The notes under the pieces: generated by a model
Told to the model about the DNA's origin: nothing
Database searches by the model: none
The model's input: the letters and a program-made list of their open reading frames with translations, nothing else
Origin: Mansonella perstans
Taxonomy: Eukaryota; Nematoda; Chromadorea; Rhabditida; Onchocercidae
Direction: 5' to 3'
Assembly (NCBI GenBank): GCA_037074765.1
Contig: JBAMDO010000117.1
Location: 105,211 to 169,210, forward strand
DNA: 64,000 nt
Translations under genes and position numbers: made by a program
Shown here: piece after piece, positions 37,712 through 48,204 of the stretch
How the letters are laid out: every line of letters starts with the position of its first letter
How positions within the stretch are numbered: position 1 is the first letter of the stretch

Positions 37712-40700
37712 TCATCTACTATGACGCTGTCGGCATTTGTCAGTAAGCGGCCCAGCAACCGGATAAATTGTTCCAACAAAATTTTTTCTCTGCTGTATGA
37801 AGTTATAACTGGTGATGACGAATGGGCACTCGTCCAGTTCAAACTGGAAATGATGCAAAACTTTAATGTAATTCATCAACCAAATTTCAAATAAAGCTGT
37901 AACCTGCTGTAGTAAAAACTTTTACGCAAATTACTTAATACTACGAACTATTTGAAAAAATATCATTTTTTAAGCTTTTTAATCGCTACTAAACTTACTT
38001 TGCAAGCATTATGTGTTTGCCGTGTGAGAAAGCATAGCGTATAAAGTGCCAGATCAAATTCCGGACTTGTGCCTATGAAAAAGGAACCACTCCGTTTAAG
38101 ATGACTGCGCCAGCTAAATTTTACTGCTGCCATGATATTCTGGAATAAAAAAAAAAAATTTCATGAACATTCAATTAATCGTTGCTCCTATTAATGTTAC
38201 ATTTAATTAAAGGAGTAGCATCCAATTAATCGTTTTTTAATTTAAAGTTAAATTTGTATTTAAATTCTAAAGTTCATCCTGTACAAATGAATATATTTTT
38301 TTAATTAATCTGACAAGCATATTTTTGAAATTAGAATAAATAAGAAGTAGAAAAATAGTCTGAATGAATAAGATAGACTGATGTATATTTGTTATTGGTT
38401 TATCTTATCAAATTAGACATCATTAAGCAACTTACAAATCGTTTAACTGTGTACCCGTGATAATCGAATTGTTGTGAGGCATTTCGCTCTAATAAATAAA
38501 ATCGAAGCCACGAATGCATTCCAAACACTTCACCATTTCTGTGCTAAATTTTAATTATTCCAAACTTTTTCAAAATCAACAAGCAAAAAGGTAAATTTGT
38601 TTAATAATTAGACGAATTGGATTGGACTAAGTGAAATAATTGAGGCTAATAATGTAATTACTCTTCCTGAAATTTAATGCATAACTAGTCCTGCTCGTCA
38701 AAATTATCAGTGCATTATTAATGTAAAATGCATTTTTATAAGTTAACATACTGTCAATGGTAAGAAATTTTCAAACTTATTTTCAAAAGTGATAATTCAA
38801 CAGGGGCAACACCGTTATGGATAAGCAGGACTACTTTATAGTAAAACTCGTCTTCGCCGTGGCTTGGCTTTACAAGTGAAGATTTGTAGAACTTTATTTA
38901 CGTTTGACATAGACTCGCTTGTGACCAAGAAAACCAATGCGGGAGAAGCAGGTTGAAGTCGGGTTGAAGCAGGTTGAAGGAGAAGATTGAAGGTTGAAGC
39001 AGGTTGAAGGAGAAGATTGAAGGTTGAAGCAGGTTGAAGGAGAAGATTGAAGGTTGAAGCAGGTTGAAGGAGAAGGTTGAAGGTTGAAGCAGGTTGAAGG
39101 AGAAGCAGGTTGCATATGATGCAGCGGAAAGTCTGCTTAGGTTGTGTAGATAATGCGCGGATTTGTCTGCGATATCTTCTGTCCCCGGCATTGATTCTAC
39201 GGGTAATTTCAAAGAAAATAACAGCAGTATGAATTGTATATCTCCACGATTTCCGATTGAATGTTAGAGTAGACCATTTATGGTAGTTAATTTGACTAAG
39301 ATTAAGATACTGTTTTAGACAGTTCTTTTATATCGCTTTTTGCGGGCACCTCTCATGCGGGAGCCGGTGGCAAATTCCCTATACAGGAAAATCTTGGAAA
39401 ACGGTGATTCTCCATCCTGAAGCAGTGGTAGCTGCCTGTTGAAGGACTGCCTCATTTGTTACATGATCAATGTAGTATTGAACGAAGGCAGCGCTGATGG
39501 AAACGTTCGAGAGACGGAGATAGTGGTAGCAGATGATTCACGATTCAGATCCATACAAAAGAATAGGCAGTACCATCACTCTATAAACAGCAATTCAGTA
39601 CTGTTCTTCAGATTTTTGTGCACCAACTCTTTTATGGAGCTTTCGGAAGGTCCTAAATGCTTCAGCTATGCTGTTGTCTATCTCTTTATCGATCATATCA
39701 GAGGAAATGATACTGCCAAGATAATTGAACTGATGGACAGCCTTAGGCTCTGAATCTTAAAACTTATAATTAATTGTAAATACCTCGCCCATGAAAACAT
39801 GCTCAAATCCGGATGAGTCGATTACACCATATTTCCGTGAATATTCTACAAACCATAATTGATTAATCCAAGAATAGAATGTTTTCAAGTTTTCTGCATA
39901 TGGATGGCCTTAAAATAAATATTCGTAAATCTTGCTTCCGTTGTTATTTCACATAAAATATTCGTTCGAAATTTTAAAAAATATTTAGCACTTGAAAAAG
40001 TTTCTTCAAGTTTGCATAGTAGAAATTATATTTTCAATTTTTTCCAGTAAAATTTTTTAAAGACAAATTTCAAATTTCAGAGATTTTTATGTGACGGAAA
40101 ATGAGGAAACAGATAGATGATATGTTTCGGACATCGAAATGAATGAGGAAATAGGTAGATGGTATGTTTCGAACATCGAAATGATTTCAATTACATTTAC
40201 CTTTTTTCATTAAAAATTGATGAAGGATTTGCCATACTGTAGTGTTAAATACCACGTCAAGATATTCATTAATCGCTTTCTTCTTCTTAAAGCACATTTT
40301 AAAACAAATACACGGATAGAATTTTATAATTCTTTAATAAAATTCAATTTATTATAATTATATGTATCCTCGAATTGTATAATGAATTTATAACGAATAA
40401 AATTGTCTACCTCTCTTCAATTCTCTTTCTTTTTTTCTTTCCCTGTCATTTTTTTTTATCTAACATTTTATTGTAACTAAAAACCAAAAAAAGTTCCTGG
40501 AAATAACTGAAAATGAAAAAAGAAAATTAGTACCCTTGGAGTGTTTTTCTCTTCAGTGCCAACTGCTGGTTGATATTCGTTACTTAATGCAATCCATTTT
40601 TTGTATGTATCCTTTTGCAGTGAAATTGGATCGACCCATTTGAATAGCCTAAAAAACTAATCGCTATCAAAATTTCAATTAAAAAACAATAAATATCAAA

Positions 40701-41390
40701 CAAGAGCATTTTGTCCTCACTAAGCAACTGCATCAAAGATTATGCATGTCCAAAAATATGAATAATTACTAAAATGTCGGTAATGAAATCTAAATTTGAG
40801 AAAAAAGTATTTACATAAAGTTATCATAAATTATGATCCCATGGAGAATTTTATCATTAATCATAACGAATAAATGCGATGGAAATTAATAATAGTAATA
40901 AAAAAAATAATAATTTATAACAAATAATAATAAAGAGATATAATCAGTAACTTTCATCAAGATTGATAATATCCAAAATATTTAAAATGTAAAACCGTTC
41001 TTCCGTACTTTTTCGCTTCATTCCTTTTCTTTAATTATTGTTAAAATACCATTTTAATGATACCTTCTTTTAGCATTATCACTGGAATCATGAGTTGTTG
41101 TGTGCTCCTGATAATCCAGAATTATTTGCTTATTGTCAATTTTATTGAGATCTTCTTGTCGAAGTTGATTTACCAAATTTGCAATTTCGCTATCCGACAC
41201 CAGAAATTCTAGATTTTAGGGATAAATAAATATTGATTAATAATTAGATGATAAATGAATAGAAGAAATGAGTAAATTGCCCATTTCTTATACCTGGCAC
41301 TCTTCCGTTTCCATCAGGTAAAATTGCAATCAAATACAGAACTGTTACACACCATACCGCAATTTCCATTTTGCTGTAAAATTGTTTCAT
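37712..41390 (-). CDS. Secreted EndoU (XendoU-type) poly(U)-specific endoribonuclease
   Basis: EndoU enzymes cut RNA at uridylates, leaving 2',3'-cyclic phosphates; C. elegans ENDU-2 is a relative. Eight exons: 41390-41294, 41208-41064, 40648-40534, 40285-40201, 39908-39784, 38543-38436, 38139-37999, 37843-37712. Phases close to 315 residues. The start at 41390 gives a signal peptide ([17 protein letters not shown]), so secretion or ER entry is expected. The family opening [15 protein letters not shown] and [20 protein letters not shown] are present. The catalytic triad appears as His184 ([10 protein letters not shown]), His199 ([10 protein letters not shown]) and Lys240 ([20 protein letters not shown]). 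The C-terminal [16 protein letters not shown] is typical. All expected blocks are present, so the gene looks active. An older ATG in frame at 41426 would add 12 residues. A decayed LINE fragment sits in intron 5, between the exons carrying the two histidines. Confidence 0.93.
38880..39748 (-). mobile_element. 5'-truncated, decayed LINE (non-LTR retrotransposon) 3' end
   Basis: Read on the minus strand, the DNA keeps blocks typical of the end of LINE reverse-transcriptase ORFs: [20 protein letters not shown], then [33 protein letters not shown], and further on [20 protein letters not shown] followed by a CxxC (TFRCIIC) and [11 protein letters not shown], the usual C-terminal zinc-finger motif. 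Stop codons and frame changes interrupt it, so it is inactive. It begins within the RT domain, as expected of a 5'-truncated insertion, and sits in intron 5 of the EndoU gene in the same orientation. The zinc-finger part is interrupted by a 30-bp tandem array. The exact element clade was not determined. Confidence 0.8.
38961..39110. repeat. 30-bp tandem repeat, five units, inside the LINE remnant
   Basis: The unit is AGGTTGAAGCAGGTTGAAGG followed by AGAAGATTGA, nearly identical in five consecutive copies. Each unit contains shorter AGGTTGAAG sub-repeats. On the minus strand each unit would read as ten residues, [10 protein letters not shown], so the array keeps the LINE frame. It lies between the CxxC and the SRIGFLGH parts of the LINE zinc finger. 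Confidence 0.93.
40101..40184. repeat. 42-bp direct tandem duplication
   Basis: Two adjacent 42-base copies starting ATGAGGAAAC and ATGAGGAAAT, differing at a few positions. They lie in intron 4 of the EndoU gene. Confidence 0.85.
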
Positions 41391-41426
41391 ATGCTTGGGT
41401 GCAAACAAAACAATTCTGTGATTCAA

Positions 41427-43600
41427 ATTTATGCAAATCTTCTCAAATCAGTTTTGAGTTCTAATAAAAATCTGTTATAAGCACTTTCCATGCTAAATAC
41501 AAGCGAGGTTATCTAAGGTCATCTACTGAAACTGTTCATCTATTAAAAATCATTGAAAATAAGCAAATCAAATGTAAGTTCATTTTAATTAATGATTCAC
41601 TGAATTAATGAATGCTAGAAATCAGCGTTAAAATTTTGTTTATTATAATGTATTTGTGGGTTTTAACATATTTCGGTCTGTTTAACGACTGCCTTCATAA
41701 ACTTAATTCAGCATGAAAGTGGAAATTACAAGTGCTATTTTATTCTATGAAAACTAATGCCTCTTAAGATGATTAAAAGTTTATTAGTTCAGTAAGCTCT
41801 ACTTTCATAATAAACAAATGGCTGAACAATGGTTGTTTGATCAGTTTAAATAAAATTTTTGCACGAAGATAAATGGCCTTGATGTGATGATTGTGATAGC
41901 TTAACATCACATGGGCAGGATGAATAATGAATTCGGCTGCTTTTCATCCTAAAGTTGACATTTTTTTCTATTCATAAATAAAATTAACATTCTAATGCTA
42001 AATGAAATCTCCCCTTAATTTCTTCAATATTTGATCGTCAGTAACAAACTAAAAGAGAGTGTGCTGTTTCTGGGGAAAAAAATAACTCAGATTTTTTAAC
42101 AAAATGAAAGTGTGCTAATATCAATTGAGCAATGAATTTCAAAAGTTAGCAACAATTTTAAGTTACCAAATGATTGCTTCCAATGAAGCATTAGAAAAAC
42201 CTGGCCAAAAAATGTGACGAATCACTTTACGAACCTTGCAAAAATTAAATCGCTTAAAGCTCTAAGATAACATTAACTGATATATTCTATCAGACTAACC
42301 TTAATTTATTATATTCTTGATTGAATTAAGCAAAATATAAATTAGTATAAAGGATGTCGAAAAAGATAAAATGCAATATCTTCTGAGATAGAAGTAAAAT
42401 AAGGCACTAAAAGTCTTATCTCAAAGTTTTATCGTACAATAAAGATATTATCGATTTGCCCGAAAATTTCATACTTTAATGGCGAAAATTGATGGCTAAA
42501 AGAAGAAAGCTTTACAATAAACAAGTATGTACATTATTTTCGAAATAAGAAAGGAGAAAAAAAAATCAAGTAAAAGTTCATCAGAAAAAAAACAGCACTT
42601 GTTCAGTCATTTTACAAACTGCTTCTGTTAAACGAAATATCGCTTAACCTTTCAAGCTAATCACCATTTTGTTGTAATACTTTTAGGCAAGTGATGAAGT
42701 TAAATTTTAGCTTGGTTAAAATTTAAATTGCAGTGTATTTCATTCATCTGCAATTTGCATCGCAAAACATCCAAAAGGAATCAATTTGGATTCCTTTCGC
42801 AATACACTGAAAGAAATTAAATTGAACATTTTTATTTCAATTGAAATTTAATTTAATTTACAATTTTCTGGTATTCATTAGTATGAAGCAGTGATAAATT
42901 TGAATATTTTATAAAGCATTACAACGGTAAATATAAATACAACAAAAAGTTATTATGTTTTGAAATTTTTAATTTGATCATTTTCATTAAGAACAATAAC
43001 TAGTTATATAAAATTGTCTGATATAGAATTCGTTAAAAGCTTTCGCTTTCTACAGATAAATAGGCAACAATATGAGAGATATATGTAACAGACTGATTAC
43101 AGACCGACGTTAAAAGGCGACCAGAGGGCCTCTTAGATTAACTTATGCGCAAAATAAACAAAAGAAAATAAACAACAGCGACACTGGAAAAAGACAAATG
43201 AGAAGCTGAATACTCAGAGACAACAGCTCCCATTTAATTTATCCAATAATCAACTCAATAAAACTTAATCGTTCGAGCTATGCTTAATCATGTGGTATCA
43301 TTTAATCGTATCAGCGACAATAAATAAGGCCATTTTATCGATAAACAATGCAAGTATTGTGCTCTTTTATATCACAGTTAACTTTCTCCATTACATTTTG
43401 CTTCTTTGATTCTCTTTTCTTTCACCAAGTTCAAATTCATCTTTAACCTTTTCTTTTGCCTTGCATTTATTCGTGACGCTCTAATTTCTTCTTTTTTACT
43501 TTCCCAATCAAATATTCCCGTTCATTCATCACTCGGTCAAAATATGATTTCGAGACGATGTCATGCAATTTTTCCATGTTATGTGGATGTGATTGTGACT
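41427..43600. other. Intergenic, no gene recognised
   Basis: AT-rich. A minus-strand stretch opening at about 43120 (AAG acceptor, then RPSGRLLTSVCNQS) could be a terminal exon of the calponin-like gene, but nothing supports it beyond an open frame of about 35 codons. Confidence 0.4.
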
Positions 43601-43707
43601 GTAAAGTTAACTGAAAGTACTTATCATATGATAAAGTGATGATTTTTTTTCAATAGTTCCTCTTTTACAATGCTACATGAAAGTAAATAAAACATCGAAC
43701 CACTGAC

Positions 43708-46700
43708 CTTTCCAGCAATCCAAGCCATATAATGCGAATTGAGGGCATCAATTTCAGTCCCGTTCACACTTTCAACTTTCTTGGCTTTTTCTTGTCTGCT
43801 AGTAATTAATCCATTAGAATGAGCCTAAAATATTATGGAAATTAAATAAGTGAGCATAAATTTATATTTTGTTCCTATATTCTATTTTCACCAAAGTACT
43901 AACTGAATTTTACCTGTATTTTTTCTTGAACTCTCTTCAAGCAAAAACGATACTTTTACTACTGAAGTCGAAATTACAGGACAGCATGCTTTCAATAATT
44001 TTTCATTTAACATTTAGTAACAAAAAACAAAAATACTTACATCAACAGCTTTCGTTGCTTTAGCTGCTGGAGTTTCACGTGGATCCTGAAATTTCGGGAT
44101 AGCCGCTCGACTAGCATTTAATTCTTTTTGACTAAATTGTCGACCACCTTCCACTTTCATCACAGCATCTCGATGCTTACCTAACCGTTTCAATAATTCA
44201 ATTGAAAATATAATCAAGATAATACTTCATGCTAGGACTGGATTGAGTGAAATAAATAATTTAAATCCACCAATTCGACTCTTCTCTCCTCATTCTTTTT
44301 TCTTCACTCTCCCCGCTTCCTTTATTGTCTTAATCCTAGAACTTACCAAATAACTGGTTGTTTTTAGCATCAGGGTTTGCTTGTGACCAAATTTTCAATA
44401 TACTTTCGCTGGTTTGATCGCCAACAATTTTACTGATGTCTTTCTTTTTTTCACCCTCCTTAAATAGACTTGCTTGCAAAATAATGAATTACGAATTAAT
44501 TGCAATTAATTCAAACAAAACTTAATTTTTAAAACATAATTCATCTATAGAATCCGTTGAAAATACTGCTGTTGAAAAGGAAATCATGAATTGATCTGAT
44601 TCTATGACATAACTTCAATGAATAAATCATCGAATATCCGGGGGAGATCACCAAGCATTTTTTCAGTCATTTATTACTTTATGCTTCTCGATTCACTTAT
44701 TTTGTGAATGGTTACATAATCAGTGGTACTTTACATTATCCATCAATCAATCGATCAATCAATAACCAATTAATTTAACACCAGCGTCATTTGCACAATG
44801 CTTCGATAGTAACTTAGTCAGACGACATTGTTTATATTCCGAATGATATAGATTACAAAACATTCATACCAAATAGAATTCATTTATTAAAAGGACTTCG
44901 AGTTTTGAATGCTTTGATAGTAAAAAATTTGAATCACATGAGAAAATATGTCGTTTATTACTACGCTTTCTTTAAAACAGGAATCATTAAAAAGATGAAG
45001 TGCTGGAAAAAATCTGGCATCATTCTTTGGAAAGAAAAAAAACTATGTCAATGCTTATTGATGGCTTGTCATTAATGACAATGATGGATAGCAAGCCTGT
45101 TTGCCTTCGTAATTATTTACCTTATCTCGTACTTTGATAACATGTTCTCGAATTCCACCAAATGGTGTAAGGCCTGCTTGAGATGCAAGTTCTTTATCAT
45201 GCAACTGAGGACAGTTCATCCATGGTACCACACCATCATTACTTTTGCTTAGCTGTTTACTGCATCTGATTGTTGTTGCTGCAAGAAATAAGAAAAAAGT
45301 TATCAATTTTATTCTCTTTCCAGATCAGAGATCAAAATATTGTTCGCAAAGACCAGTAGTAACCTATGGCAGATAGCATACCTGTTGCTAAATTAATCTA
45401 GAATGATTTTGATGATTAAAATCATCCATCAAGTTATCAAATTCTTCACAAAAAAATCGCTTTTAATGTTTGAAAAAAATGAAACAGACATCGAAAGTGA
45501 ATTTTATATTTTGAAATTTATATTCAATGGAATTTTCTGCAAAGCAATAAAAATTTTTGAAATAGAAAGTCAACAGAGGAAAGAGCTTATTTATTAAACT
45601 TTTCAAACTTTTCAAAAAGAAATTTATTGGTTTTCTTTCTGTCCCTTTTTCTGTTGCAGAAATTATGAAAGATTTGTTTTGCGATATAAGAAATAGACAA
45701 AAAATTAAAAAATGAATGAAACTGTTAAAAAAAATGCTTCTCATCCGACTTGATAAATTGTCCTCTTAATCATTTATTCGCACATCGTCATAGTTTGCTG
45801 TTGGATCATGTTTGGAAGTTTAAAAAAATTTGGCCATGGTGACTTTTCCTTGATTTCAGTAGTTCTCTCTTCATTATCTGTTAGAAAATAATGCCGCAGC
45901 TGTCCGTTATAGCTGTTTATTTTTCAAATCAAAAAGATCTTTTTTGCTCACAAAGTTTGCTTTTTTTCTTTTTGAAGCTTACTAACTTGTAATATACAAG
46001 TTACGAAGACTTTGAGAACTTTCAAAAAATTCCCAACACCGCTCTTAAGAGAAATATTTTATATGAACTTTAAATCAACATTCCTTGTAAACAAACACTC
46101 CAATTAAGTAGTATTTCTTTTTTCTGGACAAAAAACGCTTTGAGCAAAAAAAAACTTTTTGAAAAGAAAGCCTTTTTTAGTACAAACAACGGTATGTTTT
46201 TCACATTCATTGATTTTCCTATTTCTATTACTGCAGGAAAATTACAGTACTGCAGTATTTTCATAAAATTATCAAATGATTAAAATGAATTTTGCTCGGA
46301 AATTTGAAAATTAAAAACTTGAAAAAATGATGTGCATATTTGGTTACTGTATTATGATAATTAATTAAAAGCATCAAGTAAATTCAAACCGACTCGATAT
46401 TAAAGAGATTTTAAAAAAATTTGTTCGGCAAACTAAAATATTCTGCGAATTCTACTTGAGATAATTAAAGCTATTTAATGATATTACACAAACAATAAAT
46501 CTGAAGTACTGGAAAATAAATTGAACAATTAAACTTGAAGTACCCAAGCACAAAATGGAATAATTAAATCCAAGTGAAAATAAAAAATAATTTGAAGTAC
46601 GAAAGCATAAAGTAGAATAAAACTTCACAATGAAATTAGTATAAAATGATAAAAAAATCTTCAAAGAGCGAGAAATTGCCCTGTAGTTAAACAAGCAACT

Positions 46701-46976
46701 ATTTGACACAATCAAAATTGAAAGAAAAGTTCGATTTTACAAAAAACTGATTTAAATTAATGACACTAATGACTTAAAAAATGTGTATTGTAAAAGTTTT
46801 TGAAATTTATTTTGGGAAAAAATTATAAACTTAGAATGAAACTTACTGGCATCTCGGATTGTACCAAAACCTCTGGTACCTTTTTGACTAGCATATTTGT
46901 TAGATCCAGATTCCCATGGAATAACGCAAGGAAGAATGATTTTACGACGTTTCATTTCTTGTTGCTTTGCATATTC
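43708..46976 (-). CDS. Calponin-like (CLIK) repeat protein, both ends unresolved
   Basis: Calponin-like repeats bind actin filaments; in nematodes such proteins (UNC-87, CLIK family) stabilise muscle thin filaments. Exons in phase: 46976-46847, 45278-45121, 44458-44347, 44180-44041, 43824-43708. Repeat 1 reads VIPWESGSNKYASQKGTRGF then GTIRDAS. Repeat 2 reads VVPWMNCPQLHDKELASQAG then LTPFGGIRE. Both keep the ASQ(K/A)G-x-x-x-FG-x-(I)R core. After the repeats come about 125 hydrophilic residues (IVGDQTSESILKIWSQANPD, EGGRQFSQKELNASRAAIPK, PRETPAAKATKAVD) with no family I recognise. No calponin-homology domain was found upstream. The frame upstream of 46976 stays open to about 47120, so that exon may start earlier. 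After 43708 a GTCAGT donor suggests another exon; otherwise the frame reads to TGA near 43619. Confidence 0.7.
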
Positions 46977-47169
46977 CTGCAGCTCTATATATCCATTGAA
47001 ATAAAGTGCACAAAATGTATAGTAATCAAGGCTATGGAAATTATCAGTTGATATGGCTGCTGATGATAAGAATTTGAATGACAGGGGTGCAAAAATCTCA
47101 TTGACTTATCATGATAAGTGATAACAATTCAAAAGAATCATAGTTCTATCAATGTTTGATGTCGTAGTT

Positions 47170-47238
47170 CTATCAATATATTTCCCAGTGAAATATCAAA
47201 AGTGCTATCAATATATTTTCCAGTGAAATCCAAAAGTG
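47170..47238. repeat. 35-bp direct tandem duplication
   Basis: Two adjacent copies starting CTATCAATATATTT and ending AAAAGTG, with a 1-base length difference and few mismatches. It lies upstream of the calponin-like gene. Confidence 0.8.
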
Positions 47239-47881
47239 CTCCTGATAGCTCAAAAATTTCGACATTTTCCGATGATTCAGATTAACTTCCGAGAAAGGCA
47301 GAAGATAAGAATTAAATTTATATCTTGAATTATCCACAACCGATACTTTGACATTTTTATTTACTGCCGCTCCCGGTGTCATGAAGAGCTTTCGACAGCG
47401 GTAATTAGAATATGGCAAATGGTTGGTTCGTTTAAGTAATTTATTAATCTGGTCTTCAGATCAGATACTCGAATTGAGGATTTTGTGGATTATCCGAGAT
47501 GTTCAGTCGCGGTGAAACAGTAAGAAATGTCTGAATGGGAATTTCTGAGGATATAATCATTTATAGTGATTGCTATGATTTGGATTGTAGGATAGATAAA
47601 TTGGATAGAAATTGGGTTTAGTTCATTGGATTTTAGACTTATACCAGAAGGTTCAACTTTTTCATACTTTATGAACAATAATAATTGTCGTGATCATGTC
47701 TGATTATGATATTTGTATGAAACCTAATATATATATGCACTATTTATACCAAATTTTATTACATTATTTACTTTAATAGAATGAACTTAGCAAGTGAACA
47801 AAAATCTGGTTGGGAAAAAGTTCATAAATATCTACTGATAATTTTAATGGTCATCAATAAAATATTTGATATTTAAACTTA

Positions 47882-48204
47882 CCGTCCTTCCATCCATCCT
47901 ATTCTAATATTTTCTCGAAGATTTGTTGCGGTAGAAAATGATAAATCAATTAATGTATCCTTGTATCCTTGTTTGAAATTGAATGATTCGTTTCTTGCTT
48001 CGTGAAAAATCAATGTCACGAAATGTTGGAAGAGGTTATCATTTTAGCTTCTTCATTGTATCTTCCAATTCGTTTTTTGTTAACTTTCACCAGTGATATC
48101 CTCAACTCTTCTTTATATCTGAAACAGCGGGAAATTTCGTCCGGCAATGGTGTTAAATCGTTAAATAAATCGCTTGCTGGCACAATATATTTTGCCTTAT
48201 CCAT
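47882..48204 (-). other. Possible coding exon(s), upstream part of the calponin-like gene or a separate gene
   Basis: An ATG at 48204 opens a 62-codon frame (MDKAKYIVPASDLFNDLTPL, then PDEISRCFRYKEELRISL with a GTGAAAG donor). Directly beyond, another minus-strand frame without stops (ESFNFKQGYKDTLIDLSFST then ATNLRENIRIGWMEG) ends at a strong GTAAGTTT donor at 47881. The two frames cannot be joined by an intron of normal length. Composition looks like protein, but no family is recognised. Confidence 0.3.

Noticed and set aside
38894..39212. Cys/Ser-rich open frames reading SPSTCFNLQ repeats as a gene
   Set aside because: They are the LINE tail plus its internal 30-bp array. There is no independent start or promoter evidence.
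39439..39753. 104-codon open frame on the + strand
   Set aside because: It lies opposite the LINE reverse-transcriptase remnant, which gives recognisable motifs on the minus strand.
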